From Moniliophthora roreri (Eukaryota > Basidiomycota > Agaricomycetes > Agaricales > Marasmiaceae), in the NCBI GenBank assembly GCA_001466705.2, contig LATX02000200.1:372001-436000 (forward strand): DNA of 64,000 nt, given 5' to 3'. Shown here in pieces: positions 11,736 to 22,087 of this stretch (positions are counted from its first letter, which is position 1; each line of letters opens with the position of its first letter). Position numbers and translations under genes: made by a program. The notes beneath the pieces were generated by a model. The model was not told where the DNA came from and searched no databases. It saw only the letters and a list, made by a program, of their open reading frames with translations.

Positions 11736-13126
11736 ATGGGATCATCAATCATCCTCGAGACGCGCAAAGCATTGTGCACGACCATGCTAGAGAGACTTTC
11801 CCTCGTCGTCAATGGTGTCGCTCAACAAGAGAGCCCAAAACTGATCATACATATGGGTGCACAACCCAATAATAGTCCTCATGCAGGAACGATACTCGCC
11901 TTTGCGTGCGCAACTCTTCTGGCCAGAAATTTGGCGGCATTCCATCGGGAAACCATTGGCAGCAAACTACGTGTCGCTGTCCACCTTGATCTGGTGGACA
12001 CAGCTCCAGACAGCTCGAAGCAGGAAATTGTGGATGGAGTGGTATATCAACGCAGTCACCGGTCAACATTGAGCATGAACACGTTTATGCCCGATTACAA
12101 CGAGTTAATGCACATTCTAGCAGAGACGGCTAGCGACGAAGAAATCGAATTCAGGGTCACACGTCAAGAAGACCTCCTGCGTTGTCCTACGGTTAAGACT
12201 GTGCTCGCGGCTATAATCAAGGATCGCGTTCAAATGGGTCAGATGTTAAATCCGAAGAGTGGTACGCTTTGCTTGAGGGCTGCCTGCCCTGTTGAAGGTT
12301 GTGGAAGGTCAGACAAACACGGGAAGAAGACGCAATACTCGACGGCTGGTATTTGGGGTATAAGAAGCGTTTTGAGGTCAAATTCGCTCTTTTCCTTCTA
12401 TTTCGCTCAAGCTTACCACTTGATAGGTTTCTGAAGGGCCTCTTTCTTAGATGGATTTTCCCATTCTACAAGGACGATACTTTGATATCCAAACATGAAC
12501 CTACTGCCAGTGACGTTCGAATCACTTTCAACTGCTACAAACATGGTCCTTACACGCTTTCGATGGACAATATCGACGACGTCGCCCGATTGGAAATGAA
12601 CACACCACTCCGGAATTTGGTCCGTACGTACGCTTACGGACTCGAAACCCTCCAATCCAAAGGCGCAATACAACACATGCGAGTAACAGGAGGAGATTAC
12701 GCCGGATTCTACCAAGAGGCCTTTCTCATGGCGCCAATGTATCGGCTCTCATCTATCGGCTTACTGCCTCGCCTTCCCACGCCTGTGATATTCTACTCAC
12801 CGCTCATCCTTGACTGGGCTGGCTCCAAACTGTCCAAATCGCTGTACGTCCAACACAAGGCATATGAATACCTCAAGGATCGTGATTTGGATTATCTGTT
12901 AAGCTACGATTTATTGAAGAAGCGAGGGTATACCATCATGCCATTCCTGCAGGAGGTTGAGACATGGTTCAAGCATCCAAAGAAGCTGTTTAGGCCTTAT
13001 ACGGTGGAAGCCATTCATGAATTATGTTATCGTGAAGGGCCGAGAAGAGTTTGGCATAGTTCTGTGGATGGGAAGGAGGAGCCAGTGGCAACTGCTGGGT
13101 TGGATGTCTCCTTGCAGAGAGATTGA
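11736..13126 (+). CDS. Stand-alone class I aminoacyl-tRNA-synthetase-like protein
   Basis: The protein has a class I synthetase/nucleotidyltransferase core but no recognisable anticodon-binding domain. Near residue 38 IHMGAQPNNSPHAGT takes the place of the HIGH motif, and near residue 345 DWAGSKLSKSLYV carries a KMSKS-like loop (KLSKS). Between them a Cys cluster (CLRAACPVEGCG, later FNCYKHG) looks like a zinc-binding insert of the sort found in class I lysyl-tRNA synthetases. The block LEMNTPLRNLVRTYAYG follows. An intron of about 60-70 bases lies between 12340 and 12430. Start 11736 (MGSSII) is preferred; an in-frame Met at 11625 would add a Pro-rich leader overlapping the repeat. The total is about 440 residues. 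Related orphan proteins occur in fungi, and their reaction is not known to me. It could activate an amino acid without charging tRNA. Confidence 0.75.
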
Positions 13127-13666
13127 AACAAACTTGCTATCGCTTGGTTTGTCCTTTTCCTTATATGCCTTCACCATAATGAACGATGTTTCTTCCTAAA
13201 TATGAATTCTTCACAAACCCCTCGACACCTATTTGTTGCAACTTTCATACATGATTACACTCTTTGCTTCGCTTTCATATTCTAGCATTCATACTTTTAA
13301 AGTGAATAATATATATAATTTTACCCCAGTGAGCAAATTGTAATGGTGTGAGTACGAAACCTAACTGAAAGAGTGATGGTGATCTGGGCTTCAAGCGCTG
13401 CATTTGAGGTCGGCCCAAAATGACAGAGATCGCGGAATGCTGCTCACGGGGGCCTTATAGGAAGCAACTCCCTAGTTATGGTCAAAGTGACATGTGCAGG
13501 TTCAGAAAAAGGTCCAAGGTGGTAATTCGTCATTCTTCGGATTCGTATCGCAATCGTGCACGAATAACCCAGTAGAGTACAGGAAGATTAGCTGTAAATT
13601 AAATTAACGTGTCCTTGTATCAAATATGCCAGTAGGGCACCTAAGGCATCACGCCACTGTCCACGT
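13127..13666. other. Convergent intergenic region, source of a distant duplicate
   Basis: No gene is seen between the two convergent stops. Most of this stretch (about 13236-13666) reappears in diverged form, inverted, at about 56900-57320 together with the 3' end of the ASCH gene. Confidence 0.6.
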
Positions 13667-14246
13667 TCAAAAAATCTTCTCCATATCTTCCAACTTTTCA
13701 CCATCTCCCAGTTTCTTTGGCAAATAACAAAAGCCCTGGGGTACAGCCATCCCGTAAGTCTCCTTCAACTGCTTACTAGTCACCGGCGAGCGCAACCTCC
13801 ATAACCCCGTCACTGGATACCCATATTTCGACACCTTTTTTCCAGCGTCAAAGTCGTCGTTTCCTACTCCAGTAGGATCTCTGACTTGGCCGGGAGTTTT
13901 GGGTTCTGTTGTTGACATTACATATCTGAAACAATATGTGAGTGAATATGGAGAAGGGATGAGTCGGAACGCACGTAATAGCACTCGTTGGTGCAGTTTC
14001 GTACAACCATAACCTCTCAACACTGCTCCGGAGCTTGTATTTTCGGTATTCATAATTCTTCTCGCGCGTAGAAATCAGCTTGACAAACTCGGGCTTGATA
14101 CAAAGGATGACATCGGTATCAAGGCGTTCGATGGAGTCTTTTTTGGATTTTGATTTTGATGTGGAGGTTGTGGAGGAACTGACTTCAGGTTTGTTCCACA
14201 GAGTAGTTTGGCGGAGATTTTCACGCGTAGTCCGTTCAGCGGGCAT
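13667..14246 (-). CDS. ASCH/PUA-like domain protein
   Basis: This small protein of about 170 residues has one intron (about 13927-13975). After a Ser/Lys-rich N-terminus, the core reads DVILCIKPEFVKLI, KNYEYRKYKLRSSVERLWLY, then across the splice SAITYVMSTTEPKTPG, and later KYGYPVTGLWRL. The pattern (buried strand, a K-x-Y-E-Y-R-K-Y helix, RLWLYET strand) fits the PUA-like ASCH fold, proposed to bind RNA; the cellular role is unknown. The start at 14246 is the first Met of the frame and the stop is at 13667. A degenerate copy of its last exon lies at 56690-56895. Confidence 0.65.
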
Positions 14247-14378
14247 GATATGAGAAAGGCGGTGGTAGTGGTGGTGGTGGACCTAAGACAAGAGCGTCGA
14301 GTCAATGACGCGTGACGTAAATTCACGAAGATAGGGGCCTCCACATGTTCACATCTTGCCTTCTCTCATACACGATCT

Positions 14379-14803
14379 TCAAAACACAGTGTGCTGTTTA
14401 GAGGCCAAGCTAGAGTCGGAATGGAGATTCCACAATGCTAAATCTGGAAGAGGTACGTTCGCCTCATCAAGCTGTTTTACTGGTTCTCGAGATGATCTGG
14501 ATTTTCTGGGGGCTTTATGGGTTCCAATCTGACCGCTAGATTCTGAATGGTATGATTCTATGATTGACAGATCAAGTGGGTAAGGTCTCTTTTGTTCTTT
14601 CTGGAGAATATTGTCGTTCTGGGACACGTCACTCTCAGCGTTCAACAAGGGGATTGCGTTAATGAAGCATTCTCACCTCGTGGAGTCGTGGCTGGAGAAC
14701 ATTCATCCAAACAAGTAGAAATGGTCCGTCCGTCTCCTGAAAGCTCGAGTAATCGTATATAAGGCTGTGGGCTTCTGTCCTGTCCTTCAATAACCACTTT
14801 CAT
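14379..14803 (-). CDS. Possible small two-exon gene, unknown product
   Basis: A frame at 14379-14620 (minus) encodes a Ser/Glu-rich peptide ending LWNLHSDSSLASKQHTVF. Upstream, an ATG at 14803 opens MKVVIEGQDRSPQPYIRLLE and runs to a good donor (GAG/GTGAGA) at 14676, but the obvious acceptors put the second exon out of phase. So the model is incomplete or the locus is broken. No family is recognised. Confidence 0.25.
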
Positions 14804-15458
14804 TACCTCCTAAGGCAACGCGTTGACTCTGCTCCGACGTCCTGACAACTCACCACAGCCTTCGCAGCACCAATCTCTTAAGAATACTTCTACCCACCTC
14901 ATGAGTCTTCCACGATAGGCCGCACTTGTCGAGCAGGTATGCTCAAGTGTCTGACTATCCTGGGATCCAGATCCTTGTCAACGAAGCACTGGACCACCAC
15001 CCTGTATGCAATGGATGATTGAGCCCCATTCGAGGTGGCATTTATGTCTGCCCTGGCTATGGCGGAGCTCGTTGAATGATAACAAACTATATACCATGTC
15101 ACACCGGCAATCGCAAGGTGGTAGATTGCAACAACTTGTGTTCGTCCCATTCGTCTTTTGTTGGAGTACTGCCGCTTTGTGCACTGCTCCATGTACATAA
15201 TCAGTGAACTCGTCAACTCTTCACCTTTCTATGAAAGCCGTGCCGTGAAGTCGTGCGAAGGGCTGCAAGAGGGCAGCGATAGTATTGGCATTCCATTCGG
15301 CAGCACCCTACATATCTCGATGACAGGGGTAATCTAATGTAACGCACCGCCATTTGTCTGGTACTCTGAGGCACACTTAAACAGGAGTTAAATCGGCATT
15401 GCCCAAATACTGGTCTTTTGAAGTGATTGCGAACAACGATTGAAACGTGAATAGAATG
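14804..15458. other. Intergenic, no supported feature
   Basis: There are only short open frames in several phases and no RNA gene that I can identify. Confidence 0.45.
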
Positions 15459-16792
15459 TTAAACTTCAAATGGCTTCATTTCTCCCTCTTTACCAAATGT
15501 TGCATCCATCCACTTGGCCATTCTATCGCACCCTGGATCCCGACTCTCCGGGTTCAGCCAGTAAATTCCATCTCGTAGATTTTTGCCTCTGATTAGACAA
15601 TCATGATAATCAGGATCTTTTTCTTTCACAACCTATGGACACATTGTAAGTCGATTATAAACTCGCGACACAAGAATACCTACCTGTTCGAAAAGATCTC
15701 TATAATGCTGGCATTCCTCCGGGCTGTCGAACCACCATGTGTGATCTGTTGCGAACCTAGGATCTAACTGACCGGAATAAATCAACCACGAAGGGTACTC
15801 GGCAACTAACACGGCAGGCTGGATAGAATGGTACTCCCAATCTATGATTCGAGTAACTATTCCCGTATCGGGATCGAGGAGTACATTCGAGGGACGGAGG
15901 TCGTCGTGGTGAAGAGTGAAACGTCGTAGATGTGCATCTGTAAGAGCACCACTGATTGACTTCAATATTCCTTCCAATCGTTGGAGATTAGCACGGCTGC
16001 GACCGTACGCTTCGTCATCCTCCATTTTGTCGTCGGTAGGAATAGACCAATTCCATATATGCGTCAATGTGTTCTTCAAGCGTATCAAAGACAGCATTCG
16101 GTGGGTATCGATCAATGAATAGCCGGGGTGTAACCTTGAGATCGCCAGAAGAGCCGGGAACGAGTGACCCAATCTTATCGGGAACTGGAATGCCGAAGAG
16201 CTGTAGCACAATAGATGCATAAGAGATTACTGCCCTTTCCTACGGATAGCGTGTGTGAGTTTGGTAGGCCAAGAAAATGGCGGAGTACTTGCCTTGGAAA
16301 GAGATGGTAGAGAGCCGTAGCAGTTAAAAGCGACCACCCCTGGGAGCTTCTCAATAGCAAGATACAGACAACTATCAGAGATTCCGATTTCGAGGGTTCG
16401 AGGTGCGGGAATAGTCTCGTAGAATTCCAGTAAACGCATAATACCTATTTCGTCGTCAAATTTCCGTTTCAACCATGATTGATCATTGTCTGCAAGTGGA
16501 ATCCGACGGAAGACGACTATTCGCCCATCCGAAAGCGTGAGTTCCGTCGTCTGGTATTGTGATGAGCGTTCAGAGATTTTACGAAGCAAAGTAATTGACT
16601 CACGATATTCATGGAAGACGTCAGAAGTCTTGCAAACACCACCTCCGATCCTAACATCTCGCGGGCCTTTGCATACACACTACGATCCTCCGGTTCTAAG
16701 GGGTCACCAAGTTTCCAGGTTCCCCAGTCATCTGGGAGAGGTTCCAGGTGTTCGCAGACGCCTTTGGAGTTCCAAAATGGCTGGGGCACCAT
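15459..16792 (-). CDS. Phosphotransferase (APH)-family kinase-like protein
   Basis: The protein kinase-like fold of the aminoglycoside phosphotransferase/choline kinase superfamily is recognisable. The N-lobe contains LTLSDGRIVVFRRIP, with EIGIMRLLEFYETIPAPR and the hinge-side SCLYLAIEKLPGV. The catalytic loop FTLHHDDLRPSNVLLD supplies the Asp and Asn, and TRIIDWEYHSIQP supplies the DFG-like Asp. Exons extend past the internal stop at 15633: the intron ending near 15642 leads to VVKEKDPDYHDCLIRG and the true stop at 15459. The start at 16792 (MVPQPFWNSKGV) is the first Met in frame; a Met at about 16846 lies in another frame. At least five introns. Basidiomycetes carry many such genes, and the natural substrate is unknown. 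Antibiotic resistance should not be assumed. Confidence 0.8.
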
Positions 16793-17351
16793 TCTCAAGA
16801 CTTATATCGAGCGTCGAACCTGGAAGAAGGTTAAGAGCATTGATGAACATCGACGTATATTTTAAGTATGGGGTGAAGGATCAACTGAACGAACGTCACA
16901 TAGCCGAGTGGTCGGTAGGAGTTGGATTGAACTTCGAGCCAAAATTGAGACTGCCTCGAGTTGCACGCACTGCAGCATCCTTATAGGAAATAAATGTATC
17001 GAGAATGACAGGCCCCAATAGAGCATGGACTCACGCAACCGCCAGAGAAACGAGTAGGAGGAGTAGAATTTTTGAGTGATGTAGAACTTCGCTTTCGCAC
17101 GGAGACCCACAATGGTTTACGTGTTCATGACAGGTTCCACAGCTCCAAGGGAATAATTGAGGACCCACAACCGACATTCTGCAATCAAAACCCATCAGCG
17201 AATTGACGAAATACATAAGCCACATTAGGATAAGTACGCATTCGGCTGGAAACAATGCTAGATCGTGAAGGGTGCAGGCGTAGAGGTATGTAACTATATC
17301 TCGAATTACTCTCCCTAATCACACACCAAACTCCTCAAGTGTTCGAATGTC
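16793..17351. other. Intergenic with a weak tRNA-like string
   Basis: A stretch at 16895-16930 (GTCACATAGCCGAGTGGTCGG) resembles the 5' half of a Ser/Leu tRNA, but no matching T arm or 3' acceptor strand follows. No gene is supported. Confidence 0.4.
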
Positions 17352-17810
17352 CTACGAGTCCAATTCCAAGCTATCTTTCCTCTTCCGCCTTCTAAGAGGT
17401 AACGAGCCAGTTCTGGGTTCCAAATGCACTCTTGCAGTAGCTATGTCCATAGATGGCCGCTTGAGGATGTCAAATGAAATAGTGTAGGAATGACCTCTCC
17501 GCTCTCCCAGCGAGCGAATGGCTGATCGACGTTCATGGGCTCCGAGACATGTTAGGACGACGGTTCCTGAAGGTGGACAAAGGAGAAATAGCTGGAGGGA
17601 GATACCAGCGACGACGTTGATGAGAGTGAAAGTATGTCTGTGTTGTCTGGCGTCTCTGTTCCAGACCACGACATTAGGTGTTCGTGGGTCGGTAAAGATA
17701 GGGTATCGATGGACTGTCGTGTGTAACGGGAGACATTTGTACGATCTTCTCCATAGGTTATCCAAACATGAATCTATTTCGGGATCCGGAGGCGCTGCGT
17801 GAACCAACAC
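17352..17810 (-). CDS. Weak ORF, unknown protein
   Basis: An open frame of 152 codons without intron begins MLVHAAPPDPEIDSCLDN and ends with a basic tail (PLRRRKRKDSLELDS). Reading extends upstream to an acceptor-like site at about 17840. It lies 67 bases beyond the stop of the nucleotidyltransferase gene on the same strand. No family is recognised, and it may be a chance ORF. Confidence 0.3.
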   Translation of the reverse strand: MLVHAAPPDPEIDSCLDNLWRRSYKCLPLHTTVHRYPIFTDPRTPNVVVWNRDARQHRHTFTLINVVAGISLQLFLLCPPSGTVVLTCLGAHERRSAIRSLGERRGHSYTISFDILKRPSMDIATARVHLEPRTGSLPLRRRKRKDSLELDS

Positions 17811-17877
17811 TACTATAACGTAAGCCTCAACAATTTCAGGCTATCGATAGACCGTTGGCATACCTGCTCTGCTGAGC

Positions 17878-18780
17878 TCAATGCGAGTACAATCCCTCGC
17901 GCTGGATGTATTCCTTCACAGAAGGCGGTACCATCTCTTTCCACGTTTCATCCTTCCCAATAGCACCCCTCGCGTCACTAGAACTCAATGCCCACACATC
18001 TTCACCGATATCAATCATGGTGACAAGTTCCGACGGAAGAGATTGAGTCGTGAAAAAGTTTTGGATAGTAGACATGAGGGAATCTGCCTCCGTGTCAGAT
18101 GGTGTGTTGGGTTTGGGAGCAGATTGTGGATACGAAGTCGGACTTCGACGAGCACAAGCGACCTTTGAGTCGTCTCCTTCAGGCTGAGGAGCAAAGAATG
18201 CTCTCAGCGCAATATGCATCCGAGACACTGCATCGTCACCCTCAGAAGCATAATACCGGGGCGCAAAGAAACGCTCCAAAGTATCGAATCCCAGTAAGAA
18301 TGTTAACCGGCAGTCGATAGGTGTCGTACGTTCTTTGAAAAAGGTCTGCAGTAATTTGGACTTGCCCACGAATGTAGGCTCGTCAACAATTGCGACTGCG
18401 ACGTTTCCAGGTTTCTGCTCTTCACCTTGCTCGTCGAATGAGACGATATCTCGAGCAAGGCTGATCATCATCTCGAGTCGTTGAATGTATGTTGCATCTG
18501 AAGGTTTGAGCTGTTTATCTGCATTCCGTACAGATAGAAGCAGTAATTTTGCATCGTAATCGTGGCTATTGCCATAGCTGGGTCTGGGGGCATTTGCCAA
18601 TGCGAGATGAGCGAGAGTCGGTGGATTGAAGGATGAGTCGAGTACAGAAATTTGAAGAGGCCGTTTCGGGCGAATATCGTTTGGATAAGGCCATGCTGAA
18701 TGAGCAGTGTAGACAAGCTCGACGGGTGGAAAGACGAGGCCGGAGCGGAGCCGATGGATGGAGTTGGCGAGTGCAGTCAT
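17878..18780 (-). CDS. Nicotinamide-nucleotide adenylyltransferase-like protein (POF1 type)
   Basis: This intronless gene of about 300 residues encodes a nucleotidyltransferase related to NMNAT and yeast Pof1. The nucleotide-binding motif is SVLDSSFNPPTLAHLALA (the H-x-G-H region), and SSSDARGAIG near the C-terminus is the S-x-x-x-R signature. DEPTFVGKSKLL and LTFLLGFDTLERFFAPRYY lie between, as in the family. An in-frame Met at 18804 exists, but the bases there match the 5' leader of DBP5, so Met at 18780 (MTALANSI) is preferred. It stands head-to-head with a DBP5 relic. Degenerate copies occur at 22088-22480 and 55120-55330, so this is the only intact copy in the window. A role in NAD metabolism is inferred from the family only. 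Confidence 0.8.
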   Translation of the reverse strand: MTALANSIHRLRSGLVFPPVELVYTAHSAWPYPNDIRPKRPLQISVLDSSFNPPTLAHLALANAPRPSYGNSHDYDAKLLLLSVRNADKQLKPSDATYIQRLEMMISLARDIVSFDEQGEEQKPGNVAVAIVDEPTFVGKSKLLQTFFKERTTPIDCRLTFLLGFDTLERFFAPRYYASEGDDAVSRMHIALRAFFAPQPEGDDSKVACARRSPTSYPQSAPKPNTPSDTEADSLMSTIQNFFTTQSLPSELVTMIDIGEDVWALSSSDARGAIGKDETWKEMVPPSVKEYIQREGLYSH

Positions 18781-18810
18781 GCGCGCTTGAATCATTTTCT
18801 CCACTTTACC

Positions 18811-19022
18811 ATGACCTTTGTTGAGAAAGATAGGGCATAAGGTGGCGAGTTTGCATGGAGCGAAGGATGCGCAAGAAAGAGATAGGATTATTGATATTTT
18901 GAGGCACAGGGAGCAGAAGGTGTGTTAGTTCCTCGCTCTTCCTTCTCACTCCTACTCACACAGCGCTCAGGTGCTGATTACCACCATGCTCGAGGAATAG
19001 ATATCATGCAAGTCAACATGGT
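18811..19022 (+). pseudogene. DBP5 relic (start codon region fused to an internal piece)
   Basis: Bases 18811-18832 match the start of DBP5 at 22492 (ATGACCT.TGT.GAGAAAGAT). They jump directly to 18833-19022, which matches DBP5 at about 23790-23990 (CATAAGGTGGCGAGTTTGCA and CTCGAGGAATAGATATCATG). About 1.3 kb of DBP5 is missing between. The piece retains the DBP5 intron bounded by GTGTGT and CAG, so it arose by DNA duplication and not by reverse transcription. There is a further small deletion in the ARGID region. Confidence 0.85.
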
Positions 19023-19650
19023 CCTCAGCTCCCCGTTTTGGACTCTGTCATCCCTCCGTGTACATCCTCCGCAGCATCATGCGATACGTTCGCGACGATG
19101 TTCCTGTTCCTCCCATACTTTCGACTCTTTCAGAAGACCGGACATGTGTCATTCCCCAGGGCCACTATGTGCTTGTTTCTCCTGCAGTCAACCAGTTGTG
19201 TGGAGAGACGCAGAGATGTGGGATCCTACCCGTTGATCGGATTCTGAGAGTGTTGCTGTACAGGCCACCTATGTTAACGAGAAGGGCGAAAAGATCGATT
19301 ACGGTTTCGGTGCTGTTAGCTAAGGAACTGAGAGCCCGCATCAACCATTCGGTACTGAACGACATAGGTGTATCGGAGAATAGACGATCTGTATCCCTGC
19401 AAAAATGTTCCAACTGGCTGTTCAGTTTACTTACTCGCGACTGGGCACTCTTCTGTCTACCTTTGTTCGCAGAGTGAAGTTGCGTATCCCGACTGGCGTG
19501 TCTGCTCACGGCTGCCGTGTATATAAGCCGATGTATTCACGATAGTTTCTGGTGCCCATTCTCTCTGTTCAGAAATCATGATTACGATGCCCAAAACGCC
19601 TCACTACAGATTGAAGGCTAGGGAAGATCATGTCAGATATATATACCTAA
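19023..19650 (+). pseudogene. CYP51 (sterol 14-alpha-demethylase) C-terminal relic
   Basis: In shifting frames the sequence spells cytochrome P450 CYP51 signatures in the right order: SIMRYVRDDVPVPP, VIPQGHYVLVSPAVNQ, AEMWDPTR, KGEKIDYGFGAVS, the heme-ligand region HQPFGTERHRCIGE, LGTLLSTFVRRVKLRIPTG and MPKTPHYR. In-frame stops (for example near 19237 and 19320) and frame changes show it is dead. The rest of the gene is absent. It abuts the DBP5 relic. No intact CYP51 lies in the window. Confidence 0.8.
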
Positions 19651-19976
19651 AGTCACTAAATGTTTGTGGGATTTGGAACTAGACAATTGATATCATTCAG
19701 AGCTCGGTGTGGTTTTACGCTCCGTGAAACTTGACGAGTATACCATTAATGTCCTCCAACAAAATACAACTCCGAACCAATGCTCTGCTCTACTCGTGGC
19801 ATCACCCTTTTCAGTGGAACTACGATTGTGGTTGAGACATGCCCCGTCTTGGAACGCATTACGCCTGAAACTAAACCTAATGGTCTTTTGATGTCCCTGG
19901 ACCGAGAGGCGTCTTGTTCCATTGAAAATACAAGTCCACCAGATGTCCCTATAGTTCGGTCAGCCTAAGTGCAGTT
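19651..19976. other. Short gene-free stretch, possibly more relic sequence
   Basis: A + frame at 19780-19968 (GITLFSGTTIVVETCPVLER) could be a remnant, but I cannot assign it. Confidence 0.3.
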
Positions 19977-21564
19977 CTAAGAAACTTGAGTGAAATTACC
20001 TTTGACACCAAAATCACTCGTCATCCTTGGGATTGTGAATTCCCGAGAGAACGTAATTCTTCTGCCTACTCGATCTCTTCCAGAGAAGAATTGATCTTGT
20101 GGGCTGTCCGACAGATCCTTTCCCCGAACTTCCTCTGGTCTGTTCCAAATCACAATCGTGTTGAGATCATTGATGCAGCCTTCTGAGAATTTTCTCCAGC
20201 TATCCATCTGCACCACCGTTCCATGAACTATCTCTTTCCATTGCGAAAAGACAGCTTCCCGGCGACTTGAAGCAGTCGTTGCTTCTGCTACATTCACCTC
20301 GACTACGGCTATGTCCACAAGTCCATGAGTGTACATGCTTACCAGTTCCCACAGTAGTAATAGGTCCCTCCTGTTTGGGAGCAATTGCAAGCTGAGAGTG
20401 GAGGATATGATGGTTCGGGTCATCCGGGTCATCATGACGGACATTGGTGCCATTTGGATTGCTTGAAACGGATGGACCATCCAGTAGATAGTGTCGAGGT
20501 CGATTTCGAACCAATCCATGTTTATCAATGGGGTATGGGTGATGGGAAGGCAAGGACATTGGGACACTGTGAGATTTGGATATGCACTCGAAGGGAGGCA
20601 TGTAGAGGCACCTAGCTGGCTCAGATATCGAGGTCACCAAGGTCGCCTTTCCGTTCACAATCAAGTCTAGTTCGCCATATACGACATGCCCGATTGACCG
20701 ATCATCAGCCCCTTCTAGAAGGGACGCACACTCATCTCTGGATCTCGACTCGCTCGCTAGTCTTGCATTGACTGCGGCAACAGTTTCAGGTTTAGCACCC
20801 AGAACTGCATTCCTGCGGTTCTCATGACCTTCCACTAGTTTCTGGTAGAAATTGAGCCTCCCCTCAATGAGGTGTCGAGGTGGGGCTGCAACTTGGAAGT
20901 GTTTTCCAACTGATTCGTATGCCTCATACAGAATTGGCCGACGTTCCACAGAAATCATATGCCCAGCAGTTATGACAAAGGCACGGGTGGCAGGATCCAG
21001 CAGGTCTAGGGAAGTCGCAACCAACCCCCCAATAGTGGCGGTGGCGTCTCCGCCTTGGAACTGCATAAGTGATATGGGACTCCGGGTGCACAGAGCGTGG
21101 TCGAGTGGACTGTGGATGCCCTCGCCGACGAGGAAGGTGAACGTACTGTCGTGCATATGAATTGGGTAGGTGAACGCGAAGGATTTGATGGTTTCGAGGG
21201 GCATCGGGCCGTCGTGAAAGACGACGATGACTGGAATAGATTCTTTGAGCGGCCAATCGCGGCCAATCGTCCCCCAGAACATCCTCGCCTCGACTAGGAC
21301 CATCCGCAATTCCCCACCAGCCATTTCCATGATGACGTCTTTCAGGTACTCCATAGCACCCGCGATGGCATCAGAAAGGATATGCTCTGGGTCCCAGGGC
21401 TTGTACATGATCTTGCCTTCTTCGTCTGAAATAATCGATACGATGTTAGGATCCCTGATAATTGGAAAGAGAATTAGAAACAGCGAGCGAGGAGGCGAAT
21501 GATGGACATACGAAAGTGAGTTCGGCGGCCGTTCTGACTCATTTATCGTTACGGTACCAAGCAT
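19977..21564 (-). CDS. Unknown protein with a PA-clan protease-like histidine motif
   Basis: The first intron (about 21453-21510) joins NSLS to DPNIVSIISDEEG; a second (about 20297-20332) joins ITTVG to TAVVEVNVAEATT and carries the frame to the stop at 19977. The protein is about 500 residues. The central part, GGDATATIGGLVATS followed by ATRAFVITAGHMIS, resembles the first barrel of trypsin/HtrA-like proteins, where the His of TAGH is catalytic. I do not see a convincing GxSGG serine motif, so it may be an inactive relative. C-terminal blocks include WKEIVHGTVVQMDSW. No signal peptide is seen. It is the only unduplicated gene between the two halves of the duplicated nucleotidyltransferase/DBP5 locus. 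Confidence 0.6.
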
Positions 21565-22087
21565 TATTAAGGAAAGGTTTGAGCTGTTGACACAATGAGA
21601 TGTGCGTTCGAGAGAGAGAGTCCATGAAGCTCACTTGGTAAGGGAAGCGGTGCTAGAAGTTGGTGACCTGGACATGTCCATGGTGGCAGTAAAGGTTGAA
21701 CGACCCCTATCTGTGTGTATACTCAAATCGTGTTCAAACGACAGATATCGCTATCATACCTGCGAAACTGTATCTACAACTTGTGTAAGTAAAATGATAG
21801 AATAATGAATGACAGAAATAACGTACCCTCCGACCGTGTTCAAACTTGAAAGCTTGAACGACTGAGGGTACACATGATAAAACGAGAGACTTTATAGATT
21901 TCAGGAAAGGGGCGGAACAGGACGAGACACATGAGAGTGAGACGAACAAGAATGAAATCGAAACAAATCCAGTGCAAAAGGCAGGAGTCTACGACATTTG
22001 CATAGCCCTCCCCATCTCAACATCTAGGCCTGTAACCGTCCGTTATTGTGACGATGGCAAGCATATACATCACCGTCACCCTTACCG
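21565..22087. other. Intergenic with one dispersed repeat
   Basis: No gene is seen. It contains the third copy of the 40-base repeat (22024-22063), immediately before the nucleotidyltransferase relic. Confidence 0.5.
22024..22063 (+). repeat. 40-base dispersed repeat, copy 3
   Basis: The segment TAGGCCTGTAACCGTCCGTT followed by TTGTGACGATGGCAAGCAT matches 11210-11250 and the reverse complement of 11621-11653. Confidence 0.6.

Noticed and set aside
15459..16792. Antibiotic-resistance aminoglycoside phosphotransferase
   Set aside because: Only the superfamily fold is supported. Basidiomycetes carry many such genes with unrelated or unknown substrates.
16895..16985. tRNA-Ser/Leu-like 5' half (CATAGCCGAGTGGTCGG)
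   Set aside because: No T arm of the GGTTCGA type and no acceptor 3' strand pairing with GTCACAT follow within a usable distance.
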